64,000 bases of DNA from Gammaproteobacteria bacterium (GTDB lineage: Bacteria > Pseudomonadota > Gammaproteobacteria > HyVt-429): contig JAADGI010000008.1 of assembly GCA_013152415.1 (NCBI GenBank), forward strand, positions 45,589 to 109,588. Direction: 5' to 3'. A model generated the notes under the pieces. It searched no databases. It saw only the letters and a list, made by a program, of their open reading frames with translations, and had not been told where the DNA came from. The translations under genes were made by a program, and so were the position numbers. Positions 8,681 to 17,454 of this stretch are shown here, in pieces (positions within the stretch are counted from its first letter, which is position 1; every line of letters begins with the position of its first letter).

Positions 8681-9067
8681 TCAATGACCCCGGCCATTTT
8701 GGAATCGACGGCAAAACGGGGGTATTCGACCTTGTTCGCGATAGTAGCGCCCACAGGCCTGACGTTTTTTTTGTGGACTAAGTTGTTGAAATCGTCGTGC
8801 CCCGCGGTCTCGTACTGTCTGCCGCTCCTGGGGGCTCATGTTTAAGAATCGATTGGCGTTATTGTGCAGGCGCCGTTTTACCTCTGGTGAATACTGAGGC
8901 CAACGATCGGCATGTTCATGTAGTAGTCGGCGCTCTTGGGGCGGCAGTTTGTGCCAGGGTGGGGCCCCTGGGGAATGTCCGTCTTGGCCCGCCCACACCG
9001 GGCCAGAAAAGCCCAAAAGCCCACCGATGACCCAGACTAATAATTTATACTTATCAGCCATCATCAT
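8681..9067 (-). CDS. DUF3106-family exported protein
   Basis: About 128 residues with an N-terminal signal segment (KLLVWVIGGLLGFSGPVWA) and the DUF3106 pattern of repeated W/F-x-x-L-x-x-x-E/Q segments: PPWHKLPPQERRLLHEHADRW, YSPEVKRRLHNNANRFLNMSPQERQTV, RRFQQLSPQKK. Such proteins are periplasmic helical proteins of unknown role. Three tandem ATGs begin one base after the stop of the anti-sigma gene, so translation is probably coupled. Third gene of a sigma/anti-sigma operon, which suggests it is part of that stress response. Confidence 0.85.
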   Translation of the reverse strand: MMMADKYKLLVWVIGGLLGFSGPVWAGQDGHSPGAPPWHKLPPQERRLLHEHADRWPQYSPEVKRRLHNNANRFLNMSPQERQTVRDRGARRFQQLSPQKKRQACGRYYREQGRIPPFCRRFQNGRGH

Positions 9068-9068
9068 C

Positions 9069-9509
9069 TCAGGTTTTGCTGCCCACCGGTGGCGCCCCTT
9101 TTTCTTGTTGCCCCATCCAGACATAAAAGTCGATCTCCGTGAACAACTCGGTATTCGCTGTCATGTTATTGGCACCATCGGGCAGGGGGCTTAGGGGCTG
9201 AAGTTGGGTGTACAGGCCAACCCCGACAACCATGGCGATCAAAGCCGCAGTCGCCATATGGGGTATCACCCGTCGGCGTGTCCGGTTGGTGTTGGACAGG
9301 ATGGATCGACGGTGCGCCCTCAGGCGTTCTACCATCTCATCGGCAGTACGGTCATTTAAATGGGCGGCAATCCGATCCCAGGCACCCGCCCGTTTTTGAC
9401 AGGAAGGGCACTGGTTCAGATGGGCCTCCATCTGTGGTGTGTTGAGTAAACCCGCCCGTCGTTGGTCGAGTTGTTCATCGCTTAAATGGATTTGGGAGTC
9501 ATTCATCAT
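9069..9509 (-). CDS. zf-HC2 membrane anti-sigma factor
   Basis: About 147 residues. The N-terminal cytoplasmic part carries the zinc anti-sigma motif H-x3-C-x2-C (HLNQCPSCQKR). A single membrane helix (MATAALIAMVVGVGLYTQL, about residues 84-104) and a short periplasmic tail follow. Such proteins hold their ECF sigma factor inactive until an envelope or redox signal releases it. The start overlaps the sigma gene's stop, the usual layout for a sigma and its own anti-sigma. This differs from the DsrE-type anti-sigma proteins at 37980 and 39634. Confidence 0.9.
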   Translation of the reverse strand: MMNDSQIHLSDEQLDQRRAGLLNTPQMEAHLNQCPSCQKRAGAWDRIAAHLNDRTADEMVERLRAHRRSILSNTNRTRRRVIPHMATAALIAMVVGVGLYTQLQPLSPLPDGANNMTANTELFTEIDFYVWMGQQEKGAPPVGSKT

Positions 9510-10173
9510 ACCAATCCTCTGCAAGGTGCTTACGTAGTGCCTGCATAGCACGGAAGTGGTGCTGTTTTACACTTCCCTCAGAACAGCCTAGAACTTGTGC
9601 CGTGTCTTTTACATTCAATCCTTGTATATCCCGCAACAAATAAACTTGTCTTTGTCGCCATGAAAGTGTGGCGATGGCCTTATCCAGGGCAGTCCGGATT
9701 TGTTTGTCGCGTAGAGCCTGTTCCGGTGCCGCACCCCGAGAGACATCGTAGTCACCCAATTCGGTCTCGAGTCGATCTATCTCGCCAAGCTCACCGGGCC
9801 GGGTACGAAACAAAGATACGATCTTGCCCGCCTTGTCACGCACCATGCGGCGGCGTTGGGCATCACGGATGCGGTTATTCAATATGGTATAGAACAGGGC
9901 AGGCCACTCCGCTGCCGGACGGCTTGAATATTTTTCCACCAGTTTCAACATGGCATCCTGGGCGACATCTAGTGCCAATTCACTGTCCCACAGGGCGTAG
10001 CGTGCGCTGCGGTAGGCACGTTGTTCCACCCCTTTCAGAAACTGATTGAGTGCTTGGGGTGATGTACCTTGGTCTACCGTATTCGCGTCAGCACCCCTTT
10101 CATTGTCTGGTCTTTGATCTGTGGCGGCGGTGTCCGCCCAGACACCCACGTCGGCGCCTATGTCATTTCCCAT
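9499..10173 (-). CDS. ECF-type RNA polymerase sigma factor
   Basis: About 224 residues from the ATG at 10173; the longer ORF upstream of that is a compositional artefact antisense to the YGYR-rich gene. Region 2 is seen in ALDVAQDAMLKLVEKY and WPALFYTILNNRIRDAQRRR, region 4 in LSWRQRQVYLLRDIQGLNVKDTAQVLGCSEGSVKQHHFRAMQALRKHL. It directs RNA polymerase to its own regulon. Coupled to the zf-HC2 anti-sigma downstream. An extra linker between regions 2 and 4 (VSLFRTRPGELGEIDRLE) is longer than in minimal ECF factors. Confidence 0.93.
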   Translation of the reverse strand: MGNDIGADVGVWADTAATDQRPDNERGADANTVDQGTSPQALNQFLKGVEQRAYRSARYALWDSELALDVAQDAMLKLVEKYSSRPAAEWPALFYTILNNRIRDAQRRRMVRDKAGKIVSLFRTRPGELGEIDRLETELGDYDVSRGAAPEQALRDKQIRTALDKAIATLSWRQRQVYLLRDIQGLNVKDTAQVLGCSEGSVKQHHFRAMQALRKHLAEDWYDE

Positions 10174-10252
10174 GTCTAGTATGCTAAGACAGCAATGGAC
10201 AGATTGAAAGTACGGTGGTGCCTGCCTCTGCCTGGAGCCTGGGTGGGGGCCA

Positions 10253-10570
10253 TTAATGCCGGGCCCGGTAACGATGCCTTTGGCCGTAGCGCCCGTAGCC
10301 GTGCTGACGTACACCGTGTCCATATTGTCCTCGATAGCCATAGTTACCATGGTCGTAGCCCCGGTAGCCATAATAGTAAGACGGGTAGTCGTAGTGACTG
10401 TAGCTGTAATTGTACTGCTGATGTGGCGGGGTAAGGCTGAAGCCGTAGTGGCCGCCGCCTCCGATCCAGACACTACCGCCAGTGGTGAGGGCCCTTGGGC
10501 TTGCCGCCGCTGGGAGTGCCAGGGCCAAGCTTACCAGCGAGGCCCCTATCCATCGTTTTATTGCAATCAT
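10253..10570 (-). CDS. Exported Tyr/Gly/His-rich protein
   Basis: About 105 residues from the ATG at 10570, which has AAGGAGA upstream. A signal peptide (RWIGASLVSLALALPAAA) is followed by a short GGSVWIGGGGHYGFSL segment and a low-complexity tail rich in Tyr, Gly, His and Arg (YDYPSYYYGYRGYDHGNYGYRGQYG). The tail suggests an unfolded or metal-binding envelope protein. It lies just upstream of the ECF sigma gene in the same direction, with about 80 bp between. Function unknown. Confidence 0.7.
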   Translation of the reverse strand: MIAIKRWIGASLVSLALALPAAASPRALTTGGSVWIGGGGHYGFSLTPPHQQYNYSYSHYDYPSYYYGYRGYDHGNYGYRGQYGHGVRQHGYGRYGQRHRYRARH

Positions 10571-10644
10571 ATCGCGTCTCCTTGGGATCTGGTTCTTGCG
10601 CATGTACTGCTATTAACGCCAGTTTCCGTACAGGGGTGACAGGA

Positions 10645-11511
10645 TTACTTTGGGGGTTGTTCCTTTTCCGAGATTTGCTTGAGGGCGTAGTCCAGCCAGC
10701 GGTCGGGTAACAGCCGTTTGAGTGTCGCCAGCAAGTGGGCGGGGAAGGTCACCCGATAGCGGATGCGGGGCCTCTTATTTTCCAGGGCATGGAGGACCGG
10801 GGCCAATACTGCCTCGGCTGGCAGGGTGAAGGAGGCACTTTTTTCTGCAAGCAGGCGATGGGCGAGCTGGGTGTAGAGTGCGCGATGGGGGCTGTTCTCA
10901 GCGTCTATATGCCTCTGGTAGGCGGCATAGGCATTAGCGCGAAAGCGGCTGCGAATGGGGCCCGGTTCGATCAGCGAAATTTTGATCCCGCTGCTGTGTA
11001 ATTCCAGACGCAGGGTGTCTGATAGTGCCTCCAGGGCATATTTGCTGGCGTTGTAGGCACCCCGGTAGGGCAGGCAGACATAGCCCAGCAGGGAGCTGAT
11101 CTGTATGATGCGGCCATTGTTGGCGGCCCGAAATGTGGGGATCAATCGATTGGTGAGCTCGTGGGTACCAAACAGATTGGTCTCAAATTGGCTCCGCAGG
11201 GTGTCGCGGCTCAGGTCTTCCACGGCCCCAGGTTGGCCATAGGCCCCATTGTTGACCAAGGCGTAAAGTTGTCCCTGGGTCTGGGCCAGGACTTGGTCTA
11301 CGGCCGAGTTGATGGAGCCGCTGTCGGCAAGGTCGAGTTGCAGGCTGTCCAGCCCCAGGCTTTTTAGTTCTGGGATGTCTTGGGCCTGGCGCACGCTGGC
11401 AAACACCCGGTAGCCCCGCTGCTGCAGGCCGATGGCGATGGCACGGCCAATTCCGGAGGAGCAGCCGGTGATTAGCACCGCTCGAGAGGCATCAGTGGGT
11501 GTGAGGGTCAT
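10645..11511 (-). CDS. Short-chain dehydrogenase/reductase
   Basis: Classical SDR of 288 residues. Visible motifs: the NAD(P)-binding glycine motif TGCSSGIG near residue 16, NNGAYG after strand 4, the catalytic Ser in ISSLLGY and YNASK for Tyr-Lys. An Arg after strand 2 (SVRQAQD) suggests NADP preference. The C-terminal extension with RVTFPAHLLATLKRLLPDRW is typical of members annotated as fatty-acyl or steroid-type reductases. Substrate cannot be deduced. No obvious operon partner. Confidence 0.9.
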   Translation of the reverse strand: MTLTPTDASRAVLITGCSSGIGRAIAIGLQQRGYRVFASVRQAQDIPELKSLGLDSLQLDLADSGSINSAVDQVLAQTQGQLYALVNNGAYGQPGAVEDLSRDTLRSQFETNLFGTHELTNRLIPTFRAANNGRIIQISSLLGYVCLPYRGAYNASKYALEALSDTLRLELHSSGIKISLIEPGPIRSRFRANAYAAYQRHIDAENSPHRALYTQLAHRLLAEKSASFTLPAEAVLAPVLHALENKRPRIRYRVTFPAHLLATLKRLLPDRWLDYALKQISEKEQPPK

Positions 11512-11809
11512 CCGTTGCGGGCCTCTGCATAGGCGTGTTGGCGGCCATGGTTTATAATCCGGCGGCGGGTCAGTGAGCGGACCGATTCCATTTGCTTTCC
11601 ATGTTTTGAGCCCCCGAACAAGCCAATGCGTTATGCGTTGTTGAATGGGTAATGGGGTGGATACCGGCCTGTGCCGCTATGACGTATGATATTAACGCCC
11701 CATCCTTTTGCGGCGGGGCTGTTTGTTGCCATTGCCATACGGTGCATTTTTGTTGAGCAATCCTGAAGACTAAAAATTAGATGTTGAGAACACCAAGACG
11801 ACTTTCTTA

Positions 11810-11828
11810 TATCACATTGTTTGTGATA
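11810..11828. promoter_or_regulatory. Inverted repeat at an oxidoreductase promoter
   Basis: TATCACA-TTGTT-TGTGATA is a perfect 7-bp inverted repeat ending 16 bp before the ATG at 11845. It could be an operator or an mRNA hairpin near the ribosome binding site (CGGAG at 11834). The 333-bp gap 11512-11844 holds nothing else recognisable except a GC-rich hairpin near 11697-11725 (GCCCC...GGGGC). Confidence 0.4.
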
Positions 11829-11844
11829 CCTGTACGGAGTAGCC

Positions 11845-12795
11845 ATGAATAACGCATCCATACGTGTCGGCGTGGTGGGTGTGGGCTATCTTGGCCGCTA
11901 CCATGCCCGCATATATTCGGAGATGCCCGGTGTTGAGCTGGTGGGGGTGTCGGACACCGACCTCCATACCGCAGAGGTGATCGCCCAGCGCTATCAATGT
12001 GATGCCTATGATAGTCCGGATGCCCTGATAGATAAGGTGGATGCGGTGAGTGTGGTGGTCCCCACCTCGGTGCATGAGCAGGTGGCCTTGCCCTATCTCG
12101 AAAATGGCGTACATATGCTGCTGGAAAAACCCGTGGCCCCCACTGTGGCGGCGGCGACGAATATCGTCAATTGTGCAGACCGGGCTGGAGTGGTTTTTCA
12201 GATCGGTCACCTGGAGCGCTTTAATGCCGGCATCATGGCCCTGGCCGAACAGGTCAAGGCACCACGATTTATCGAGGCCCATCGATTGGGTACCTTTGTC
12301 GAGCGTGCCACCGATGTGGACGTGGTGACCGATTTAATGATCCACGATATTGATATTGTGTTGTCCCTGGTCCAGTCAGAGATTACCCATATTGCTGCGG
12401 TAGGTTTGCCGGTGATCACCGACCATGTGGACATTGCCAATGCCCGTTTGGAGTTTGCCAATGGCGCAGTGGCCAATGTGACCGCCAGCCGTGTGTCCAC
12501 CAAGAAATTTCGACGTATTCGTGTGTTTGGACGAAAGTCTTATCATGCGCTCAATTTCGTCGACCAACAGATTGAGTTGGTACGTACCGGTGAACGTAAA
12601 GTGGGGGAGAAATTCCCAGAAACCATTTCGAAACAAATTACTGTGGAACCCCGCCAACCCCTGGATGCCGAGCTTGAGGCCTTTATCGACGCCGTACGTA
12701 CGGGTGGGCAGCCTTTGGTGACAGGCCATGATGGTTTGGAGGCTCTTAAAGTTGCGCTCAAGGTGCAGGAGAAGATTCACGCATGTCAGAATTAA
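11845..12795 (+). CDS. Gfo/Idh/MocA-family NAD(P)-dependent oxidoreductase
   Basis: A 316-residue member of the sugar oxidoreductase family. Rossmann motif VGVVGVGYLGRYHARIY at the N-terminus; the conserved EKP motif in HMLLEKPVAP; GHLERFN and the HDIDIV segment containing the catalytic histidine of family members. Such enzymes oxidise sugar or inositol hydroxyls, including UDP-sugars. The next gene, a DegT-type aminotransferase, overlaps it by 13 bp. A dehydrogenase followed by a PLP aminotransferase is the usual order for making an amino sugar. Confidence 0.9.
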   Translation: MNNASIRVGVVGVGYLGRYHARIYSEMPGVELVGVSDTDLHTAEVIAQRYQCDAYDSPDALIDKVDAVSVVVPTSVHEQVALPYLENGVHMLLEKPVAPTVAAATNIVNCADRAGVVFQIGHLERFNAGIMALAEQVKAPRFIEAHRLGTFVERATDVDVVTDLMIHDIDIVLSLVQSEITHIAAVGLPVITDHVDIANARLEFANGAVANVTASRVSTKKFRRIRVFGRKSYHALNFVDQQIELVRTGERKVGEKFPETISKQITVEPRQPLDAELEAFIDAVRTGGQPLVTGHDGLEALKVALKVQEKIHACQN

Positions 12796-13898
12796 ATCAG
12801 CCGATACCGATGCTGGACCTGTCGGACCAGTTTCAGGCACTTGAGACCGAGTGGTTGGCGGCCATTCGAGATACCGGGGGTCGGGGCAGCTTCATACTGG
12901 GTCCCAACGTCAGTGCATTTGAAAAAGAGATCGCCGAATATGTGGGTGTGAGTGATGCGGTCGGGGTGGCCAATGGTACCGATGCCTTGCTCTTGTCCTT
13001 GCGTGCCCTGGATATCGGCCCTGGTGACGAGGTGATCACCACACCGTTTAGCTTTTTCGCTACCGCAGAAGTGATCACCCTGGCCGGTGCGACCCCGGTA
13101 TTTGTGGATATTGACGAGTCCAGCTTTAATATGGATGTGGCCCAGGTAGCAGATCGTATTACGTCTCGTACCCGTGCCATACTTCCGGTGCATATCTTTG
13201 GTTATCCCATGCCTATGGCGGAACTGATGGCTTTGGCCCAGGAACGGGGCTTGGGTGTGGTGGAGGATTGCGCCCAGGCCTTCGGTGCCTCAGACGGGAG
13301 TCGGCGCGTGGGTGGGATAGGTGACACTGGTTGCTTTAGTTTTTATCCCACCAAGGTGCTGGGTGGATACGGTGATGGTGGCATGATCACGACCAATAAC
13401 AGTGGGTTGGCCGCATCATTGCGTCAATTGCGTAATCATGGTGCCAACGCACCCTTCATGCATGATCGCATTGGATACAACAGCCGACTGGATGAGATCC
13501 AGGCGGCGTTGTTGAGAATCAAGCTGCGGGGTATGGATGACATCCTGGCAGGACGCAAACGGGTGGCCGATGGCTATGATCGTGGATTGGCCGGACTTGA
13601 TCTTCAAATACCGCAGCGACCTGATAGTAGTCAGCACGCATTTAATCTGTACACCCTGCGTAGCCCTCAGCGTGATCGTATTCGCCGGGGCCTGATGGAT
13701 GCACAGATCGGTTCCGCTATTTGTTATCCCTTGGGGTTGCATTTACAGGCAGTTTACAAGGAACTGAATTATCGGCCTGGGGATCTGCCGGTCTGTGAAG
13801 GCCTATCGGGCCAGGTGCTGTCCTTGCCTATTTTTCCCGAGATGAGCGACGCCCAAGTGGAGCGGGTGTGTCAGGTCATTGGTGACAGTTTAGGGTAA
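12783..13898 (+). CDS. DegT/DnrJ/EryC1/StrS-family sugar aminotransferase
   Basis: A 371-residue PLP enzyme. Family features: MLDLSDQFQALETEW, GVANGTDALLLSL, TTPFSFFATAEVI, FVDIDE, VVEDCAQAFGA and the PLP-binding lysine in SFYPTKVLGGYGDGG, then RNHGA and IGYNSRLDEIQAA. These transfer an amino group to a keto nucleotide sugar. The start ATG lies inside the upstream oxidoreductase gene. No glycosyltransferase or other polysaccharide gene is adjacent, so the pair may act for an unlinked O-antigen or lipid A pathway (inference). Confidence 0.92.
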   Translation: MSELNQPIPMLDLSDQFQALETEWLAAIRDTGGRGSFILGPNVSAFEKEIAEYVGVSDAVGVANGTDALLLSLRALDIGPGDEVITTPFSFFATAEVITLAGATPVFVDIDESSFNMDVAQVADRITSRTRAILPVHIFGYPMPMAELMALAQERGLGVVEDCAQAFGASDGSRRVGGIGDTGCFSFYPTKVLGGYGDGGMITTNNSGLAASLRQLRNHGANAPFMHDRIGYNSRLDEIQAALLRIKLRGMDDILAGRKRVADGYDRGLAGLDLQIPQRPDSSQHAFNLYTLRSPQRDRIRRGLMDAQIGSAICYPLGLHLQAVYKELNYRPGDLPVCEGLSGQVLSLPIFPEMSDAQVERVCQVIGDSLG

Positions 13899-13901
13899 AA
13901 A

Positions 13902-14050
13902 CTTTGCCGCAAAGGCGCGAAGGCGCGAAGAAAAACCAAGGTAAAGACATTATTATTTGTTCAGGTTTTTTGGCGTTGAAGATCGAGCGCGTCGATAATT
14001 CAAAAAGACTAATTTTTTAATCTTTGCGCCTTCGCGCCTTTGCGGCAAAG
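13902..14050. repeat. Palindromic repeat C
   Basis: A perfect 24-bp inverted repeat at the ends (13902-13925 and 14027-14050, beginning CTTTGCCGCAAAGGCGCGAA) surrounds about 100 bp. The terminal repeats and AT-rich centre give it the shape of a small non-autonomous element. It lies between the aminotransferase and the YkgJ gene. Confidence 0.85.
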
Positions 14051-14090
14051 AGATTCATTTAGTGCCTGGCGGATGCTATGTGGAGATTTA

Positions 14091-14507
14091 ATGGCGTACC
14101 ATCGTGTTGCTGCGCTACAGTTTGAATGTACCCGATGCGGCCAATGTTGCATCGGTGATGCGTCTTCCGGGGTGAGCCTGAGTATAGACGAGGTAGAGGC
14201 TGCTCAGCGTCTTCTTGGGTTGTCTAAAGCCTGGTTTCTTCGTCGTTATGTGCGTCGCCTATCAACCGTGCGCTGGGAGATCCGCTTACAGGCGGATGGC
14301 CGCTGTCCGTTTCTCACCGATCAAGATCGTTGTAGCATTTATGCGGTACGACCTGCACAATGCCGGACGTACCCTTTCTGGCCCGAGATTCTTGAAAGCC
14401 GGGGATCCTGGCAGGGGGAGGCAGGGCGTTGTGAGGGCATTAATCGCGGCAGGACCATACCGGTCTCGACAATCGAGAAAAAGTTAAAACAATTGGAACG
14501 CTTGTGA
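14091..14507 (+). CDS. YkgJ-family cysteine cluster protein
   Basis: About 138 residues from the ATG at 14091, which has GGAGA six bases upstream; the ORF's earlier start lies inside palindrome C. The family pattern FECTRCGQCCIG...CPFL...DRCSIYAVRPAQCRTYPFWP gives eight or so conserved cysteines, thought to bind zinc or an iron-sulfur cluster. Function unknown. First gene of a three-gene operon in which each start overlaps the previous stop. Confidence 0.9.
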   Translation: MAYHRVAALQFECTRCGQCCIGDASSGVSLSIDEVEAAQRLLGLSKAWFLRRYVRRLSTVRWEIRLQADGRCPFLTDQDRCSIYAVRPAQCRTYPFWPEILESRGSWQGEAGRCEGINRGRTIPVSTIEKKLKQLERL

Positions 14508-15010
14508 ATAATATCATTCGTTTGACTAAACCTCTGGTTTGTATATTGTTTTTATTGCCGCTGTCTTCATTGGCCTGTGAAGAGATTACCCCCGAGGTGG
14601 CCCATATGAAGATCCATCGGCTGGGTATGACCAATGATCTCGGGGAAACTCGCCGCATAGAGGTACGTGTTGCAGATGACAGTAAGGAGCGGTCAGCGGG
14701 TTTTCAATACCTGTGCGCCGGCCCCCGTGTGTTGCCCATCCTGTTTGTTTTCCCTGAGCAACGTCGGGTGGGATTTCATATGCGTAATGTCCAGTTCCCG
14801 CTGGACATTGGGTTTTTTGATGAGGGTGGACGACTCATAGAGACCCAAACCATGGTCCCCGGCAATAAACTCTATTTTCCCAGGCAGCCTTTTCGTTACG
14901 CTCTGGAAGCCCCTGCCGGTTTTTATGGCGACTGGTCCTTAACGGTCAAATCCAGTCACCTTCATATTGCCAAGAGCCCAAGAAAGACAGGTTCGACCCG
15001 CACTCCATGA
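14504..15010 (+). CDS. DUF192-family exported protein
   Basis: A 168-residue protein with an N-terminal signal peptide (LVCILFLLPLSSLA) and a DUF192 domain: VRVADDSKERSAGFQYL, FHMRNVQFPLDIGFFDEGGRLIETQTMVPG, YALEAPAGFY. The family's FxMxNxxxPLDIxFxD core is clear. Role unknown. It begins with GTG overlapping the YkgJ stop by 4 bp and ends 4 bp inside the peptidase gene. The C-terminal tail (KSPRKTGSTRTP) goes beyond the domain. Confidence 0.88.
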   Translation: MNNIIRLTKPLVCILFLLPLSSLACEEITPEVAHMKIHRLGMTNDLGETRRIEVRVADDSKERSAGFQYLCAGPRVLPILFVFPEQRRVGFHMRNVQFPLDIGFFDEGGRLIETQTMVPGNKLYFPRQPFRYALEAPAGFYGDWSLTVKSSHLHIAKSPRKTGSTRTP

Positions 15011-17016
15011 GCAGAGTTGCGTCCTACGGCAAATGGACCAGCCCACTCGATCTCAAAAAACTCTTTGATCGTCCTTCACCACCTCTGTACCCGCGCTATT
15101 ATCACGGTGATCTGTATTGGATTGAGGCCCGTGCCAGTGAGGGTGGGCGCCTGGTGTTGATGCGGCGTGCTAAAAATAGAAAAAGCGTTTGTGTAACACC
15201 TCCCGGGTTTAATATTCGCACCCGTGCTCAGGAATACGGTGGCCTGTGTTTTGTGCTCGCCAATAACAGTGTTTATTTTGTCAACTTTGATGATCAACGG
15301 CTTTATCAACAGGCCTTGGATGGTGAAACTGAACCCGAGGCGCTTACCCCGGCTCGTAACGGTGATGGTTCTTTGGGTATGTATGCGAGCCCCAGGGTAT
15401 CGCCGGATGGGTGTCTTTTGGTCTTCGTGTATGAACAGGAGTACGGCGAGCGCGAAAACGTCACCAGTATTGGTGGCCTGTTCTTAGGACCTCATATTTT
15501 GCTGGCAGAGCCTATCATTATTGCTGCCGGTTACGATTTCTATGCCGACCCTGTCATGGATGCGCAGGGTGATCGGCTTGCCTGGATTCAATGGAACCAT
15601 CCCAATATGCCCTGGGATGCCTCAGAGCTTGCAATGTTAACGGGGCTACAGCGGATCGTTGCCGACCGCCAGCCGAGAACCCAGGTGGTCCAGTGCATAG
15701 CAGGCGGTGCCCAGCGCTCGGTAGGGGGTGTGATGTTTGGTCTGGACCAGGCCCTGTATTTTTGCATGGACAGCAGTACACCTCTGGATGTACGTGACCC
15801 GGCAGCCAATTTCTGGAACATTCACCGTTATGATGGCCATAGTGTGAGGCGGGTGACCCACGATTGCGCCGAATACGCTGTGCCCTTGTGGGTCTTTGGT
15901 GACCATCGCTACGTTATGACCGATGAGAATAGCCTTGTGGCCACTCGTACCACACCCAATGGTGATGAGCTGGTATCGGTAGATGTGTCGAGCGGTATTG
16001 CCAGTATTATTCCCACCGGGTTTACCGGTCTGTCGCAATTGAGTTTGGTCGAACCCGAGCTCTATGATGAGGACCTCAGCTCTCCGGTCATTCTATGTAA
16101 CGCGGTTTCTACCACGGTGACCACAAAGCTGGTGCAGATAGAGGTCGCCAGTGGGAGTTACAGTGTGCTGCAGGATACGGAGTCACTGCTGGCAGTGGGG
16201 GATATCAGTAGTGCCGAGGCCATCTGTTATCCCACCCGTGATGGTGCGACTGCCCATGCCTATTTTTATCCACCCAGGAATCGCCAATTCAGTGGTCCGG
16301 CCCGAGTCAGGCCACCGTTACTGGTAATGGTCCACGGTGGCCCCACGAGCCGTTGCGAGCCCAGCCTGGCCTTCCATAAACAATACTGGACCACACTGGG
16401 TTTTGCGGTTCTTGATGTTAATCACCGGGGCAGTACCGGTTATGGCCGACGTTACCGGCAGATGTTACGTGGCCACTGGGGTGAAATGGATACCCAGGAC
16501 GTGGCCGATGGGGTGCGATATCTGGTCGAGGCCGAACGGGTGGATGGAAACAAGGTTTGCATCCGTGGCGGTAGCGCCGGGGGCTACGTGGTGTTGCGGG
16601 CGCTGACCCGCTACCCTCAGTTATTTGCCGCCGGGGCTTGTTACTACGGTATTGGTAACCTGGCCACATTGGCGCGGACGACACACAAGTTTGAGGCACG
16701 CTATCTTGATGGCTTATTGGGAGAGGCCTTCGACGAAGAGCGGGCCGAAAGACAAGACAGTGTTTACTACCAACGTTCACCGATCCACGATCTGGATCAA
16801 TTACGCAGTCCCATGATCGTGTTTCAGGGCCTGGATGACAAGGTGGTACCGCCAGCCCTGTCCCGGGAGCTGGTAGCGAAGCTCAAGGAAAAGGGTGTGC
16901 CCCACGAGTATGTGGAATACCAGGGGGAAGGCCATGGCTTCCGCCGTAGCGAAACCCGTATCGATGCCTTGCAGCGCGAGTCAAAATTTTTTATTCGTAT
17001 ACTTGATCAAAATTAA
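15007..17016 (+). CDS. S9-family prolyl oligopeptidase-like serine peptidase
   Basis: A 669-residue protein with an N-terminal beta-propeller and a C-terminal alpha/beta hydrolase domain from about residue 420. The hydrolase part has VMVHGGPTSRCEP (oxyanion region), HRGSTGYGRRYRQ, the nucleophile serine in RGGSAGGYVVLRAL, the aspartate in FQGLDDKVVPP and the histidine in EGHGFR. No signal peptide, so probably cytoplasmic. These cut small peptides (dipeptidyl or acylaminoacyl peptidases). Last gene of the YkgJ-DUF192-S9 operon; no hairpin terminator seen. Confidence 0.92.
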   Translation: MSRVASYGKWTSPLDLKKLFDRPSPPLYPRYYHGDLYWIEARASEGGRLVLMRRAKNRKSVCVTPPGFNIRTRAQEYGGLCFVLANNSVYFVNFDDQRLYQQALDGETEPEALTPARNGDGSLGMYASPRVSPDGCLLVFVYEQEYGERENVTSIGGLFLGPHILLAEPIIIAAGYDFYADPVMDAQGDRLAWIQWNHPNMPWDASELAMLTGLQRIVADRQPRTQVVQCIAGGAQRSVGGVMFGLDQALYFCMDSSTPLDVRDPAANFWNIHRYDGHSVRRVTHDCAEYAVPLWVFGDHRYVMTDENSLVATRTTPNGDELVSVDVSSGIASIIPTGFTGLSQLSLVEPELYDEDLSSPVILCNAVSTTVTTKLVQIEVASGSYSVLQDTESLLAVGDISSAEAICYPTRDGATAHAYFYPPRNRQFSGPARVRPPLLVMVHGGPTSRCEPSLAFHKQYWTTLGFAVLDVNHRGSTGYGRRYRQMLRGHWGEMDTQDVADGVRYLVEAERVDGNKVCIRGGSAGGYVVLRALTRYPQLFAAGACYYGIGNLATLARTTHKFEARYLDGLLGEAFDEERAERQDSVYYQRSPIHDLDQLRSPMIVFQGLDDKVVPPALSRELVAKLKEKGVPHEYVEYQGEGHGFRRSETRIDALQRESKFFIRILDQN

Positions 17017-17084
17017 AATCAGATACAAGAAAAAAGATTTGGCTCTCCAGAGAAATTTGTGGGTAACTCAAGCTCATTATTGAC

Positions 17085-17309
17085 TCTCGCAAAGACGCCA
17101 AGCACGCCAAGAAATTATCGATCTTGCTCGATAAGCCGGTTGCCTGTGCGGGTGAAGTTTCCCCTGCTTACACTCCTCACCTACTTCCCTGTAGGCGATG
17201 CTTTTGTTCATCAGGGATTCACTGAAATTCAATATTAACAATCCATTTCCCGGTCTCGTTTCCTGTCATTAGCCACTTTTCCCTTTGCGTGCTTGGCGTC
17301 TTTGCGAGA
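17085..17309. repeat. Palindromic repeat D
   Basis: A 225-bp unit with near-perfect 27-bp inverted ends: TCTCGCAAAGACGCCAAGCA... at 17085 and the reverse complement ending at 17309, with one mismatch after 23 bases. The inside is unrelated to that of palindrome C. Together with a short leader it fills the 438-bp gap between the S9 peptidase and the GCS2 gene. Confidence 0.85.
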
Positions 17310-17454
17310 ATATCAGCGAGGATTATTTACAGCGACCGCTCTACTTAAGTCGAACTTTGCCTACAGATTATTCCGATGAGGCAAAGATTTAAAGATAGGA
17401 GTATTTGCGCCTGGAAAGTTGCGACGACGTATTTCTTGAACCACACTTGAGTCT

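Noticed and set aside
10174-10473. N-terminal 100 residues of the long sigma ORF, rich in Thr and Ala
   Set aside because: Antisense to the exported YGYR-rich gene; the low-complexity composition mirrors that gene, and a normal sigma start exists at 10173.
11810-11828. TATCACA-N5-TGTGATA as a CRP/FNR site
   Set aside because: The half-sites point the wrong way (CRP is TGTGA-N6-TCACA), so it is listed only as an inverted repeat.
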